A DNA stretch of 64,000 bases. Origin: Pseudomonas ekonensis (GTDB taxonomy: Bacteria; Pseudomonadota; Gammaproteobacteria; Pseudomonadales; Pseudomonadaceae). A program made the position numbers and the translations under genes. The DNA is taken from NCBI RefSeq assembly GCF_019145435.1, contig NZ_JAHSTS010000001.1, forward strand, positions 186,001 through 250,000. Direction: 5' to 3'. Shown one piece after another: positions 1 through 8,929 of this stretch; positions within the stretch are counted from its first letter, which is position 1; each line of letters starts with the position of its first letter. Under the pieces are notes generated by a model, which saw nothing but the letters and a program-made list of their open reading frames with translations, was not told where the DNA came from and ran no database searches.

Positions 1-1
1 C

Positions 2-277
2 TTCGCCTGCTCGCTGCTGCTGGCCCGGCGCCTGATGCCGGCGGCGCCGAACCACAAGCTCGGCACCCTCACCGCTTTCGCCAACCTGCCCCACACCGGC
101 CAGGCCCACCGGGCGATGGCCGACGCCGAAATGGCGGCCAACCTGCTGGCCCACATGGCGGACGACCTGCGCAACCGGCACGGGGTGCGGGAGATTTCCC
201 ATGATTGGCTGTGCCGGTTGCAGAAGGTGCCGGCGGCGAAGGTGGGGGAGCATTTGCGGCGCTGCCGGGTGGGGTAG
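2..277 (+). CDS. 3'-5' exonuclease, DnaQ fold (C-terminal part)
   Basis: This is the C-terminal 91 residues of a gene that begins before the window; the frame is open from base 2. The segment HRAMADAEMAA has the His and Asp spacing of the ExoIII motif of DEDDh exonucleases (DnaQ, RNase T and relatives), and the preceding HKLGTL and GQAHRA context also fits. Such enzymes remove 3' nucleotides using two metal ions. The other active-site motifs lie outside the window, so whether this is a Pol III epsilon-like protein or a stand-alone exonuclease cannot be decided. It ends 21 bp before the convergent KAP NTPase stop codon, with no clear terminator between. Confidence 0.75.
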   Translation, partial: FACSLLLARRLMPAAPNHKLGTLTAFANLPHTGQAHRAMADAEMAANLLAHMADDLRNRHGVREISHDWLCRLQKVPAAKVGEHLRRCRVG

Positions 278-298
278 CGCTGCGGGCGTTCCGTCAGG

Positions 299-3229
299 TC
301 ACGGGGTTTCTGGTTCGGTGACGGTGGTTTTCTCTGGAAAGAACAGGCTGTCCAGTGCGCGGAAGGCAAGGGGCAGGTCGGTGCGGAAGGAGGGTTTCGA
401 ATAGGTTTTGTAGATCACTCTGCCTTCTTCCTTGGCAGCTCTGGCTTTTATAGCCTCATGGTTGTTCTTCCAATACTGTCCAAGTTGTACCCTGTCGAGG
501 TTGTTCAGAATGGCTGAGAGACTGGACTCATCCTTTGGATTATTGACATCTTTGAGAGTATTGTTTGCGAAGTTCAATAGGTATTCGGAGAAGTGAAGGA
601 GGCCGTCGGAGCTTTTCGGGTCGAAGCAAACAGAAAACAGGTATTCCGAAAAGGCCTTCGAGATTCCGTTTTTGTCTTCGCGGCCGCTTTCGTCGAAGAC
701 CCCGCAGTCATCGATGATTACGTTTCCAAACCTGGATAGGAGGATGTCTTTTATATCCTGTTTTTTGTGTTTTATCTTTTCTTCCCAAGTTTTAGTGTTC
801 TTTGAAAGTGTGAAGGTCTCTTCGTAGCGGCCGAATAGTTTGAGTGGGTCTGTCGCATTGATTTCTTCAAGTATGTTTTTGCCGCTTTCGATGTATTGCT
901 TTTTGAATAGGTTGAACATGAATTGACTGATTTCTCGGGCTTGATCTTTCGTCTCTTCGACATGGCCCGAGTGTAGCGGCTTTTCATTGCCGTGCAGCAT
1001 GAGTGCCTGCCAAAGGCGGTTGCGCTTGGTCTTGATCGTGCAGTAGTGCCTGAAAGTCATCAGGTCAAGCAGTCCCAAGACTCCTCGCTCTGGCGAGGCC
1101 AGTCTCTCGATGATCCCGGCGTTTCCTTTTGCGTCCCCGTAGACGTGTTTGACGATGGCGGATTCCGCCGGTGAAAGATGCGAAGCGGAGTTCTGTTCTT
1201 GGCTGGTGATGTTCTCGTCAAGGAACTTCGCGATGTACCGGACAGCGGTGCTGCGAAAGTCATTGAGTTCATCGCCACCCAACAAGGAGTGCTTGGGTAG
1301 CGTGTCGATCAGATAGTAAATGATCGTGACGGCCTTCTCTGTCTCAAGCGTGCCGCTGTGGTTTGCCACGATCCGCCAGAATTCATGTTGTCCCGACTCC
1401 TTGTCCAACGGCGGAAGTACGGAAATCTGATCCAGATAGGGTTTGATGGTCGTGGTCTTGAAAAGCTTGTCTTTTTTGTTCAAAAGAAAGCGATGGGATT
1501 CCCACGAAATGGGTTTGGAAAGTTTGGCGATCAGATGGAGGTGCCTTTCCAGAGGGCGGCTCTTTCCTTGGAAAACTGCCCTGGATCGCGTCTCGGACTC
1601 CGAAAATTGGTCGGCGTCCACTTTAGGTGCGTCAAATATCCTGGATAGGAGGAAATGTATAGTTGGGGTAACGACCAGTTGTGTCTTGAAAGATTCGTAG
1701 AAGTCAGAGTTTTTTAGCTTGTTGCCTTCTGCTGTCCAGCTAAATGTTCCGGATTTTCCACTGGTTTCGCTCTCGTAAATCTTGCGAAAGGTTGCGGGTG
1801 AGTAGATGAAGATCAGTGTCAAGTGAAGAATGTCGAGCTTGTTGAAGTCGTTCTCGTTGAAATCGATTTTGTCGATGTCTAGCAGCACCAATGTGTTAAT
1901 CAGTCGCTTGATCTTGCGAATGTCGCCGATGAATGGAGTGTAGCGGTGGAAATCTTTGTCGTTGAATAGGTGAGTCAGTTCGCGGGACAGTAGTTTAAGT
2001 TTGTCGGCTGCGTCGTTGGAAAGGTTTAGTGGCTTGCTCAAGGCGTTATCGAAGTAGCGTGATACAAAGTCTGCGAGATCTTGAGCGCTGAGGAATATGC
2101 TCGTTTTGATATTGACGAATTTCTCGAGGAATTCCTGGGTCTTTTCAGAGTCCGCGTTTTCCGGTGTGACGTTTATCTTTGAGGTGTCATAGCAAATAAC
2201 ATAGTTAATGCTAGGGAGCTGAAAGCTACGTTTTATTGAAAACAGAATGCTTTTGGCCGATGACCAATGCATGCGATCAAGGTCGTCAACAACGACGATA
2301 ATTCTTGCATTGATGTTTTTTAGGACAAATTTCATTTCCTCAAGGGTCGAGTCTATCGAGTCGCTGTTGAGCGAAAGCGTCGTTTTTATGTCGAGCAAAG
2401 AAGTCTTTTTCTTGTCCTTGACCAGATTTTCGTAACGCTTGAACAGCGGGCGCAACGACGGGGCGAAAACATGCTGTTGAATCGTGCTAATGAGATCGTC
2501 GATGAATTTCTCTGTGAGGTCTGTACCATCTTCGTAGCGCAAGGGCTCGAAGTGATGGACGATGATGCGTCCGCCCTTATTTTTCCAGTAATTGCAGCAA
2601 AGCTTCACGAAGCTAGATTTTCCCGCCCCCCAAGGCGCATCGATGCCGAATACCAGGCTTTCGGATGAACCACCGTTGAGGACGCGTTCTGCGAAAATGT
2701 CGGCGCGATCTTTGATGTCCAGTAGATCTTCCTCTGACTTCTCGATCTCGCGGTCGCTGATGAAGTACGGGTGAGCTTCGCCTTTGCGGAACGTTTGCAG
2801 AAAAGCTCTGATCATCGCGACCCACGCAATGATCACAGGCGAAGCGGACAGACAGACGAGTTGCGAGAAGTTCAGCTTCTCCAGGTGTTTTGCATAGAAC
2901 TCGTTGCCGAACCCGTCGCTGCTGAACGAAAGGTAAAAGCCGAGCAGGGTGACGAGCAGCAAGTCGAACCGGTAGCTTTTGATCAGCTTGCTTGACGCCT
3001 TGAGGGTGCCTCGGCTGACGACATAGATCAGGCAGGAAGCGACGCCGAATGCCGCAAGCGCGAGGATCCAGGCATCCAGCTGCAACGACACGAGATGTTT
3101 GTTCAGCAGAACCCCGATGATTCGGCCGATGGCCCAGGCCTCGCCGGCAAGGATGCCGGAGAGGAAAAACTGCAGGAGGGGGGTGATTTCGCTGCCGCGC
3201 AGTCCTTTGCTGTATTCCGAGAAGCGCAT
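299..3229 (-). CDS. Membrane-anchored KAP-family P-loop NTPase
   Basis: The 976-residue protein has a Walker A motif (APWGAGKSS, Lys204) and a Walker B motif (VVVDDLDRM, about 312-320). The DDxDR form and the APWGxGKS loop are typical of KAP NTPases, the family that includes the phage-exclusion protein PifA and the QatA ATPase. Four hydrophobic stretches (about 20-48, 53-72, 86-101, 122-147) precede the NTPase domain, as in the KAP topology, and should anchor it in the inner membrane. The rest, about 400-976, is mostly charged helical sequence I do not recognise. The ATG at 3229 is preceded by AAGGA. The gene is clearly AT-richer than its neighbours, which suggests acquisition. It stands alone, with no recognisable partner. 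A defence role is inference only. Confidence 0.85.
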   Translation of the reverse strand: MRFSEYSKGLRGSEITPLLQFFLSGILAGEAWAIGRIIGVLLNKHLVSLQLDAWILALAAFGVASCLIYVVSRGTLKASSKLIKSYRFDLLLVTLLGFYLSFSSDGFGNEFYAKHLEKLNFSQLVCLSASPVIIAWVAMIRAFLQTFRKGEAHPYFISDREIEKSEEDLLDIKDRADIFAERVLNGGSSESLVFGIDAPWGAGKSSFVKLCCNYWKNKGGRIIVHHFEPLRYEDGTDLTEKFIDDLISTIQQHVFAPSLRPLFKRYENLVKDKKKTSLLDIKTTLSLNSDSIDSTLEEMKFVLKNINARIIVVVDDLDRMHWSSAKSILFSIKRSFQLPSINYVICYDTSKINVTPENADSEKTQEFLEKFVNIKTSIFLSAQDLADFVSRYFDNALSKPLNLSNDAADKLKLLSRELTHLFNDKDFHRYTPFIGDIRKIKRLINTLVLLDIDKIDFNENDFNKLDILHLTLIFIYSPATFRKIYESETSGKSGTFSWTAEGNKLKNSDFYESFKTQLVVTPTIHFLLSRIFDAPKVDADQFSESETRSRAVFQGKSRPLERHLHLIAKLSKPISWESHRFLLNKKDKLFKTTTIKPYLDQISVLPPLDKESGQHEFWRIVANHSGTLETEKAVTIIYYLIDTLPKHSLLGGDELNDFRSTAVRYIAKFLDENITSQEQNSASHLSPAESAIVKHVYGDAKGNAGIIERLASPERGVLGLLDLMTFRHYCTIKTKRNRLWQALMLHGNEKPLHSGHVEETKDQAREISQFMFNLFKKQYIESGKNILEEINATDPLKLFGRYEETFTLSKNTKTWEEKIKHKKQDIKDILLSRFGNVIIDDCGVFDESGREDKNGISKAFSEYLFSVCFDPKSSDGLLHFSEYLLNFANNTLKDVNNPKDESSLSAILNNLDRVQLGQYWKNNHEAIKARAAKEEGRVIYKTYSKPSFRTDLPLAFRALDSLFFPEKTTVTEPETP

Positions 3230-3351
3230 TCTCTTTCCTTGTAGATTCCCGATTGCTGCGTGGAGGCCGACAACGGTGGCCCTTCAGCGTGATGTCAGAA
3301 TGTTATCTGCGCCCGAGCGTTTACCCAAGCAACGGAGCCTTCAACGCGCGA

Positions 3352-3816
3352 TCAGTCGGCTGCGCTTTTCGGCGCACCTTCGATATGCCCCAACGGCACC
3401 CGCTTCTCTATCGCGCTCGACAGCACGATGGACGTCTTGCTGAAACCGAATTTCGCCACCCGGTCGATCAGTTGCTCCAGCTCCGGCATGGAGCCCACCG
3501 CCGCCTGCATGATCACGCAGGGGTCGCCGGTGACGCGGTGGCATTCGGTGAGCTGCGGAATTTTGATCAGGTCGTCGTAGGCCTTCTGGTTGCCGTGCTG
3601 GTTCAGGCGCAGTTCGATGACGCAGCGGATCGGCAGGCCGAGCTTGGCCATGTCGACTTTGGCCTGATAGCCGGTGATCACGCCGCTGGCCTCCAGTTTG
3701 GCCACGCGCTCGGCCACGGCGGGGGCGGAGAGGTTCACTTTGCGGGCGAGGTCGGCGTAGGACGCGCGACCGTTTTCCAGCAGGGCGCCGAGCAGCATGC
3801 GGTCGTACTTGTCCAT
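3352..3816 (-). CDS. Lrp/AsnC-family transcriptional regulator
   Basis: At 154 residues this has the usual length of the family. An N-terminal winged helix-turn-helix (about 1-60, starting DKYDRMLLGALLENGR and with the LSAPAVAERVAKLE recognition helix) is followed by a RAM/AsnC ligand domain (about 65-140, with the TGDPCVIMQ strand). These proteins sense amino acids or related small molecules and assemble as dimers to octamers on DNA. The gene is divergent from the YedA-like exporter, with 164 bp between the two starts, an arrangement that usually means the regulator controls the exporter and itself. The ligand cannot be read from the sequence. Confidence 0.92.
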   Translation of the reverse strand: MDKYDRMLLGALLENGRASYADLARKVNLSAPAVAERVAKLEASGVITGYQAKVDMAKLGLPIRCVIELRLNQHGNQKAYDDLIKIPQLTECHRVTGDPCVIMQAAVGSMPELEQLIDRVAKFGFSKTSIVLSSAIEKRVPLGHIEGAPKSAAD

Positions 3817-3980
3817 GGGCGGACTCCTGAAAAGGCCAGACTTTCGAAATGACGGTTGATCGGCGTGATCTCCGTGATTTCAAAAGTGTACCGGTGCGAT
3901 AAACAGGTTTTGTAACTTATTTTTAGCGGTTGGCCTTTCTAGAATAGGCGGTCTCCCTGCCTTGATGCCGAGTTGCTCCC

Positions 3981-4910
3981 ATGTCTGCCGTGCGCCGTTT
4001 TTCCCTGCCGTTGATCGCCGCGTTCTTTGCGCTGTACGTGATATGGGGATCGACCTACCTGGTGATCCGTCTCGGCGTCGAGCATTGGCCGCCACTGATG
4101 CTCGGCGGCGTGCGCTTCGTGATCGCCGGCAGCCTGATGTACGGATTCCTGCGCTGGCGCGGGGTGCCGGCGCCGACCTGGGCGCAGTGGAAGGCGGCGG
4201 GGCTGATCGGGATCCTGCTGCTGAGCTTCGGCAACGGCGCGGTGACGGTGGCCGAACACACCGGCGTGGCCTCAGGCGTGGCGGCGCTGGCCGTGGCGAC
4301 GGTGCCGCTGTTCACCTTGCTCTTCGGCTACTTCTGGGGCGCGCGCAACACCCGCCTGGAATGGGCCGGGGTGGCGATGGGGATCCTCGGCATCGCGATG
4401 CTCAACATGGGCTCCAACCTGCAGTCCAGTCCGCTGGGGGCGGCGCTGCTGATCTTCGCGGCGGCGGCCTGGGCCTTCGGCTCGGTGTGGAGCAAGCACT
4501 TGCCGCTGCCCCAGGGCGCCATGGCCAGCGCGGCGGAGATGCTCGTCGGCGGCGTGGTGCTGCTGATCGGCAGCGCGGCCAGCGGCGAGCGCCTGGAGGC
4601 CATGCCGCCGCTGGACGGCTGGCTGGCGCTGGCGTACCTGATCTTCTTCGGCTCGATCATCGCCTTCAACGCCTACATGTACCTGCTCAAGCACGTGCGC
4701 CCGGCGGCGGCCACCAGTTATGCCTACGTCAATCCGGCGGTGGCGGTGCTGCTGGGGATCGTGTTTGTGGGCGAGACCATCGGCGTCGAGGAAGCGTTGG
4801 CGATGCTGGTGATCATCAGCGCGGTGGTGCTGATCGGCCTGCCGCAATGGCGGCGGGGGGCGGAGCGTCCGGCGGTCGCGGCGGCGCCGACAGAATCCCG
4901 GGCGAATTAG
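3981..4910 (+). CDS. yedA: YedA-like drug/metabolite exporter (EamA, DMT superfamily)
   Basis: A 309-residue inner membrane protein with ten predicted hydrophobic segments forming two EamA repeats. The opening ALYVIWGSTYLVIRLGVE, the internal VTVAEHTGVASG and the late ATSYAYVNPAVAVLLG segments match E. coli YedA closely. YedA-type carriers export amino acids or other small metabolites by proton antiport; the substrate here is unknown. The start ATG at 3981 places the first membrane segment near the N-terminus. It is divergent from an Lrp regulator, which makes an amino acid or amino-acid-like substrate plausible. Confidence 0.88.
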   Translation: MSAVRRFSLPLIAAFFALYVIWGSTYLVIRLGVEHWPPLMLGGVRFVIAGSLMYGFLRWRGVPAPTWAQWKAAGLIGILLLSFGNGAVTVAEHTGVASGVAALAVATVPLFTLLFGYFWGARNTRLEWAGVAMGILGIAMLNMGSNLQSSPLGAALLIFAAAAWAFGSVWSKHLPLPQGAMASAAEMLVGGVVLLIGSAASGERLEAMPPLDGWLALAYLIFFGSIIAFNAYMYLLKHVRPAAATSYAYVNPAVAVLLGIVFVGETIGVEEALAMLVIISAVVLIGLPQWRRGAERPAVAAAPTESRAN

Positions 4911-4973
4911 GGTAAACTGCGCGCCATTGCACACTCGTTGCACCTTTGCGCTGAATTTTCCTACGGTACTCCC

Positions 4974-6305
4974 ATGACTTTCGCCACCCTTGGCCTGATC
5001 GAACCTCTGCTGCGCGCCCTCGAGACGCTCGGCTACCAGACCCCGACGCCGGTGCAGGCCCAGGCCGTTCCGGCAGTGCTGGCCGGCCGCGACCTGATGG
5101 CGGCGGCCCAGACCGGCACCGGCAAGACCGCCGGTTTCGCCTTGCCGCTGCTGCAACTGTTGACGATGGAAGGGCCGAAGGTCGCCGCCAACTCGGTGCG
5201 CGCGCTGATCCTGGTGCCGACCCGCGAGCTGGCCGAGCAGGTTCACGAGGCCGTGCGCCAGTACGCCGGGCACCTGCCGCTGCGCACCTACGCGGTGTAC
5301 GGCGGCGTCAGCATCAACCCGCAGATGATGAAGCTGCGCGGCGGCGTCGACCTGCTGGTGGCGACCCCGGGCCGTCTGCTCGACCTGTTCCGCCAGAACG
5401 CACTGAAGTTCAACCAGTTGCAGACCCTGGTGCTGGACGAAGCCGACCGCATGCTCGACCTGGGCTTTTCCGAAGAGCTGGCGAACATTTACCGCGCCCT
5501 GCCGAAGAAACGTCAGACGCTGCTGTTCTCCGCGACCTTCTCCGACGACATTCGCCTGCTGGCCGGGCAGATGCTCAACGATCCGCTGAGCATCGAGGTC
5601 AGCCCGCGCAACGTCGCCGCCAACACCGTCAAGCAATGGGTGGTGACGGTGGACAAGAAGCGCAAGTCCGAACTGTTCGTGCACCTGATGCGCAAGAACA
5701 AGTGGAAGCAGGTGCTGGTGTTCGCCAAGACCCGCAACGGCGTCGATGCGCTGGTGGAGAAGCTCCAGGGCCTGGGCGTGAACGCCGACGGCATCCACGG
5801 CGACAAGCCCCAGGCGACCCGGCAGCGGGCGCTGGACCGCTTCAAGCTCGGCGAGGTGCAGATCCTGGTGGCCACCGACGTGGCGGCCCGGGGCCTGGAC
5901 ATCGAAGACCTGCCGCTGGTGGTCAACTTCGATTTGCCGATCGTGGCCGAAGACTACATCCACCGCATCGGCCGTACCGGCCGGGCGGGCTCCACCGGCC
6001 AGGCGATTTCGCTGGTGTGCGCCGATGAGGTGAACCTGCTGTCGGCCATCGAGATGCTGACGCGCCAGACGCTCAAGCGCGAGAACGAACCGGACTTCGA
6101 ACCGGATCATCGCGTTCCGGACACCGACGCCAGCGGCCAGGTGATCAAGAAGCCGAAGAAACCGAAAAAACCGAAAGTGACCGGCGGCAAGCGCAACCTG
6201 GGCAAGTGGGTGGACAGCGGCGACACGGCGGTGTCGGAACCTGCGATAAAGCCTGTGCGAAAAGTACCGGCGTTCAACACCGGGCCTCGTAAGAGGAAGC
6301 CTTGA
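4974..6305 (+). CDS. rhlE: DEAD-box ATP-dependent RNA helicase, RhlE type
   Basis: This 443-residue protein has the full DEAD-box set: Q motif (YQTPTPVQ), Walker A (AQTGTGKT, 45-52), PTREL, TPGR, DEAD (155-158), SAT (186-188), and HRIGRTGR (330-337). The order and local sequence match RhlE, which remodels RNA structure in ribosome assembly, RNA decay and cold growth. The C-terminus beyond about 390 is lysine-rich and basic, as in other RhlE proteins. I chose the ATG at 4974 over an upstream in-frame codon at 4938 because residues from MTFATLGL align with RhlE. Pseudomonas usually has more than one RhlE, so the exact paralogue is uncertain. Confidence 0.92.
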   Translation: MTFATLGLIEPLLRALETLGYQTPTPVQAQAVPAVLAGRDLMAAAQTGTGKTAGFALPLLQLLTMEGPKVAANSVRALILVPTRELAEQVHEAVRQYAGHLPLRTYAVYGGVSINPQMMKLRGGVDLLVATPGRLLDLFRQNALKFNQLQTLVLDEADRMLDLGFSEELANIYRALPKKRQTLLFSATFSDDIRLLAGQMLNDPLSIEVSPRNVAANTVKQWVVTVDKKRKSELFVHLMRKNKWKQVLVFAKTRNGVDALVEKLQGLGVNADGIHGDKPQATRQRALDRFKLGEVQILVATDVAARGLDIEDLPLVVNFDLPIVAEDYIHRIGRTGRAGSTGQAISLVCADEVNLLSAIEMLTRQTLKRENEPDFEPDHRVPDTDASGQVIKKPKKPKKPKVTGGKRNLGKWVDSGDTAVSEPAIKPVRKVPAFNTGPRKRKP

Positions 6306-6312
6306 TGGCAGC

Positions 6313-6399
6313 GGCAAGCTACAAGCTACAAGCTACAAGCTACAAGCCAGCTTGCGGCTTGCGGCTTGCGGCTTGCAGCTTGCCGCTTATAGCTTGCCG
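6313..6399. repeat. Heptamer array with internal inversion (GCAAGCN2 / CTTGCNN)
   Basis: Five 7-bp units of the form NNCAAGC (one GGCAAGC, four TACAAGC) are followed by a 3-bp junction and seven units of the complementary form CTTGCNN or a variant (three CTTGCGG, then CTTGCAG, CTTGCCG, CTTATAG, CTTGCCG). The two halves are therefore inverted and could pair as a long hairpin. The array fills the space between the convergent helicase and flavoprotein genes and supplies the last two codons and the stop of the flavoprotein gene. A related array lies at 47004-47122. Confidence 0.9.
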
Positions 6400-7634
6400 C
6401 TGCTCCTGAGCCAATCAATCATTCCGAGCCCCGCCGTCCGCCCGCTGGCGAAACACGCCGTCAGCAGATAGCCCCCGGTCGGCGCTTCCCAGTCGAGCAT
6501 CTCGCCGGCGCAGAACACTCCCGGCAACGCCTTGAGCATCAGCCGTTCATCCATGGCCTCGAACGTTACGCCGCCGGCGCTGCTGATCGCTTCGTCCAGC
6601 GGGCGCGTCTTCACCAGCGTCAGCGGCAGGGCCTTGATCGCCCGGGCGAGCAGCGCCGGGTCGGCGAAGGTCTGGGCGTCGGTCAGTTCCCGCAGCAGTG
6701 CCGCCTTCACCCCGTCGATCCCGAGCTGGCTGTGCAGATGCTTGGCCATCGAGCGCGAGCCGCGGGGTTTGCTCAAGGCGGCCTGGATCTTATCCACAGG
6801 CCGGCCCGGCAGCAGGTCGATGTGCACAACGGCTGCGCCGTGGCGGTTGATCGCCTCGCGGATCGGCGCCGACAGCGCGTAGACCAGGCTGCCTTCGATG
6901 CCGGTGGCGGTGATGACGCATTCGCCCAGGCGCGGGGTGTCGTCGTTCAGGCCGATGCCGATGTTCTTCAGCGGTGCGCCGGCGAATTTGCTGACCATCA
7001 GATCGCTCCACGCCGACACCTCGAAGCCGCAATTGCTCGGCTGCAACGGCGCCAGTCCTACGCCGTGTTGCTCCAACGCCAGCATCCAGGCACCGTCCGA
7101 GCCCAGGCGCGACCAACTGCCGCCGCCGAGGGCGAGCAGGGTGGCGTCGGGGGTGAGGGTCTTTTCGCCGTCGGGGCTGTCGAGGCGCAGTGCGCCGTTG
7201 GCGTCCCAGCCGATCCAGCGGTGGCGGGTGTGGATAACTACGCCGCCGTCGCGCAGGCGCTTGAGCCAGGCGCGCAACAGAGGTGCGGCTTTCATGTCGG
7301 TGGGGAACACCCGGCCGGAACTGCCGATGAAGGTGTCGATGCCCAGCCCGTGGATCCAGCGGCACAGCGCGTCGGCGTCGAAGGCCCGCAGCAGCGGGGC
7401 GATCTGCGGGGCGCGCTCGGCGTAGCGGGAGAGGAACGCCGGGTACGCTTCGGAATGGGTGATGTTCATGCCGCCGACCCCGGCCAGCAGGAATTTGCGG
7501 CCCACCGAGGGCATGCCGTCGTACAGGTCGACGCGCACTCCGGCCTGGCTCAGCACCTCGGCGGCCATCAGGCCGGCGGGGCCGCCGCCGATGATGGCGA
7601 CGTGGTGGGGGGCGGTGGAGGCGGGCTGGGTCAT
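6387..7634 (-). CDS. NAD(P)/FAD-dependent oxidoreductase, HI0933/YhiN-like flavoprotein
   Basis: The 415-residue product starts with a dinucleotide-binding motif (AIIGGGPAGLMAAE, Gly-rich loop at 16-21), followed by VGRKFLLAGVGGMNITHSE, a signature of the HI0933-like aminoacetone oxidase/BaiN-type flavoproteins, and ends with a second FAD-contact region (GVFCAGEMLDWEAPTGGYLLTAC). The longer Pseudomonas subfamily is often annotated TIGR03862. A redox enzyme with bound FAD is secure; the substrate is not known. I chose the ATG at 7634 because homologue-like sequence begins there; an ATG at 7670 is also possible and neither has a strong ribosome-binding site. The last codons and stop lie in a heptamer repeat. 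Confidence 0.85.
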   Translation of the reverse strand: MTQPASTAPHHVAIIGGGPAGLMAAEVLSQAGVRVDLYDGMPSVGRKFLLAGVGGMNITHSEAYPAFLSRYAERAPQIAPLLRAFDADALCRWIHGLGIDTFIGSSGRVFPTDMKAAPLLRAWLKRLRDGGVVIHTRHRWIGWDANGALRLDSPDGEKTLTPDATLLALGGGSWSRLGSDGAWMLALEQHGVGLAPLQPSNCGFEVSAWSDLMVSKFAGAPLKNIGIGLNDDTPRLGECVITATGIEGSLVYALSAPIREAINRHGAAVVHIDLLPGRPVDKIQAALSKPRGSRSMAKHLHSQLGIDGVKAALLRELTDAQTFADPALLARAIKALPLTLVKTRPLDEAISSAGGVTFEAMDERLMLKALPGVFCAGEMLDWEAPTGGYLLTACFASGRTAGLGMIDWLRSSGKL

Positions 7635-7688
7635 GGCGTGCGCTGCGGTCTGGCGGGAAGAGGCGCGCATTCTACCAGCCGCGACCCC

Positions 7689-7774
7689 TGTAGGAGCGAG
7701 CCTGCTCGCGATGGCGACGGCACATCCGGCATCGATGGGGCAGAAAGAGCGCTATCGCCAGCAGGCTGGCCCCC
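7689..7774. repeat. REP pair between flavoprotein and deacetylase genes
   Basis: A REP-type unit (TGTAGGAGCGAGCCTGCTCGC) starts at 7689 and a diverged opposite-strand unit (ATCGCCAGCAGGCTGGC) lies at 7754-7770. The pair forms a typical Pseudomonas inverted REP cluster in the 291-bp gap upstream of the flavoprotein gene. The remainder of that gap holds a TTATCCACA and an inverted TGTGGGTAA (7880-7914) and no gene that I can support. Confidence 0.8.
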
Positions 7775-7925
7775 GTGTTCGCTTTTAGGGCTCCGCCGGG
7801 CGGAGTCAGGCGCTGGTCAAAAAATAACCATCGCGCTGCAGGCCAAGGTCAGCGGGGGCTGTAGTCCCTTTCGCGCAGGTTATCCACAGGCCGTTCCACA
7901 GCGATTGTGGGTAACGCAGCACAAC

Positions 7926-8846
7926 TCAATGACAACCGGATGACTGCCAGACCCGCTGCGCGCTGTGGTGCAGGATACCGTGACGGCGGGCGAGGGCCTG
8001 GCGGTCCTTGCTGTAGCCGCCGCCGATGACGCCGACCACCGGGATGTCACGGCCCAGGCAATGGCGCATCACGCTTTCGTCCCGGGCGGCCACGCCGGCG
8101 TCGGTCAGTTGCAGGTAGCCGAGGGCGTCGTCCTTGTGCACATCGACGCCGGCGTCGTACAGCACCAGATCCGGCTGGTAGAGCGGCAGCAGGTAGTTGA
8201 GGGCATCGTCGACGACGCGCAGGTAATCGGCGTCGCCCATGCCGTTGGGCAGCGGGATGTCCCAGTCGCTTTCGGCCTTGCGTGCGGGAAAGTTCTTCTC
8301 GCAATGCAGGGAAACGGTGATCGCCTCCGGGGTGTCGTGCAGGATCCGGGCGGTGCCGTCGCCCTGGTGCACGTCGCAGTCGAAGATCAGCACCCGGTTC
8401 ACCCGGCCGCTCTGCAACAGGTAATGGCTGATGATCGCCAGGTCGTTGAAGATGCAGAACCCCGCGGGGTAGTCGTAGTGGGCGTGGTGGGTGCCGCCGG
8501 CCAGGTGGCAGGCCAGGCCGTGCTCCAGCGCCTTTTCCGCCGCCAGGATCGAACCGCCCACCGCCCGCACCGTGCGCCGGGCCAGCGCTTCGTTCCACGG
8601 CAGGCCGAGGCGGCGCTGGTCTTCGCGGGACAGTTCGCCGCTCATGTAGCGCTCGATGTAGTCGCGGTCATGGGCCAGGGCGAGGATCTCCGGCGGGCAC
8701 AGCTGCGGGCGCAGCAGGTCTTCGTCGCGGGTCAGGCCGCTGTCCACCAGGTGGTCGCGCAGTAGGCGGAACTTGTCCATGGGGAACCGGTGATCCGCCG
8801 GGAAGTCGGGGCTGTAGTCGTCGTGGTAGATCAACGGTAATGGCAT
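7926..8846 (-). CDS. Histone deacetylase-family amidohydrolase
   Basis: This 306-residue protein carries the metal-dependent deacetylase fold. Visible active-site elements are the paired histidines in GGTHHAHYDYPAGFC, the metal-binding DCDVHQGDG, and the third metal Asp in YDAGVDVHKDD. Bacterial members remove acetyl groups from polyamines, acetoin-pathway proteins or unknown small amides; the sequence does not point to one substrate. The ATG at 8846 (MPLPLIYHDDYSPDFPADHRFPM) gives the standard N-terminus; upstream in-frame sequence is not protein-like. It is divergent from the GNAT gene, with 83 bp between starts. Confidence 0.9.
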   Translation of the reverse strand: MPLPLIYHDDYSPDFPADHRFPMDKFRLLRDHLVDSGLTRDEDLLRPQLCPPEILALAHDRDYIERYMSGELSREDQRRLGLPWNEALARRTVRAVGGSILAAEKALEHGLACHLAGGTHHAHYDYPAGFCIFNDLAIISHYLLQSGRVNRVLIFDCDVHQGDGTARILHDTPEAITVSLHCEKNFPARKAESDWDIPLPNGMGDADYLRVVDDALNYLLPLYQPDLVLYDAGVDVHKDDALGYLQLTDAGVAARDESVMRHCLGRDIPVVGVIGGGYSKDRQALARRHGILHHSAQRVWQSSGCH

Positions 8847-8929
8847 GGAGAAATCATGTAGGCACGCAAGGAAAGAATCACGGATCCTACCAGCGATGTA
8901 GACTGGCGGCACGGAAACGGAGGGGCACC

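Noticed and set aside
4272..6317. Very long antisense open frames opposite rhlE, and similar ones opposite quiC1, cioAB, cstA, ettA and the DUF4105 gene
   Set aside because: They are mirror frames of GC-rich genes, full of His, Arg, Gln and Ala with no domain, and vanish where the real gene ends.
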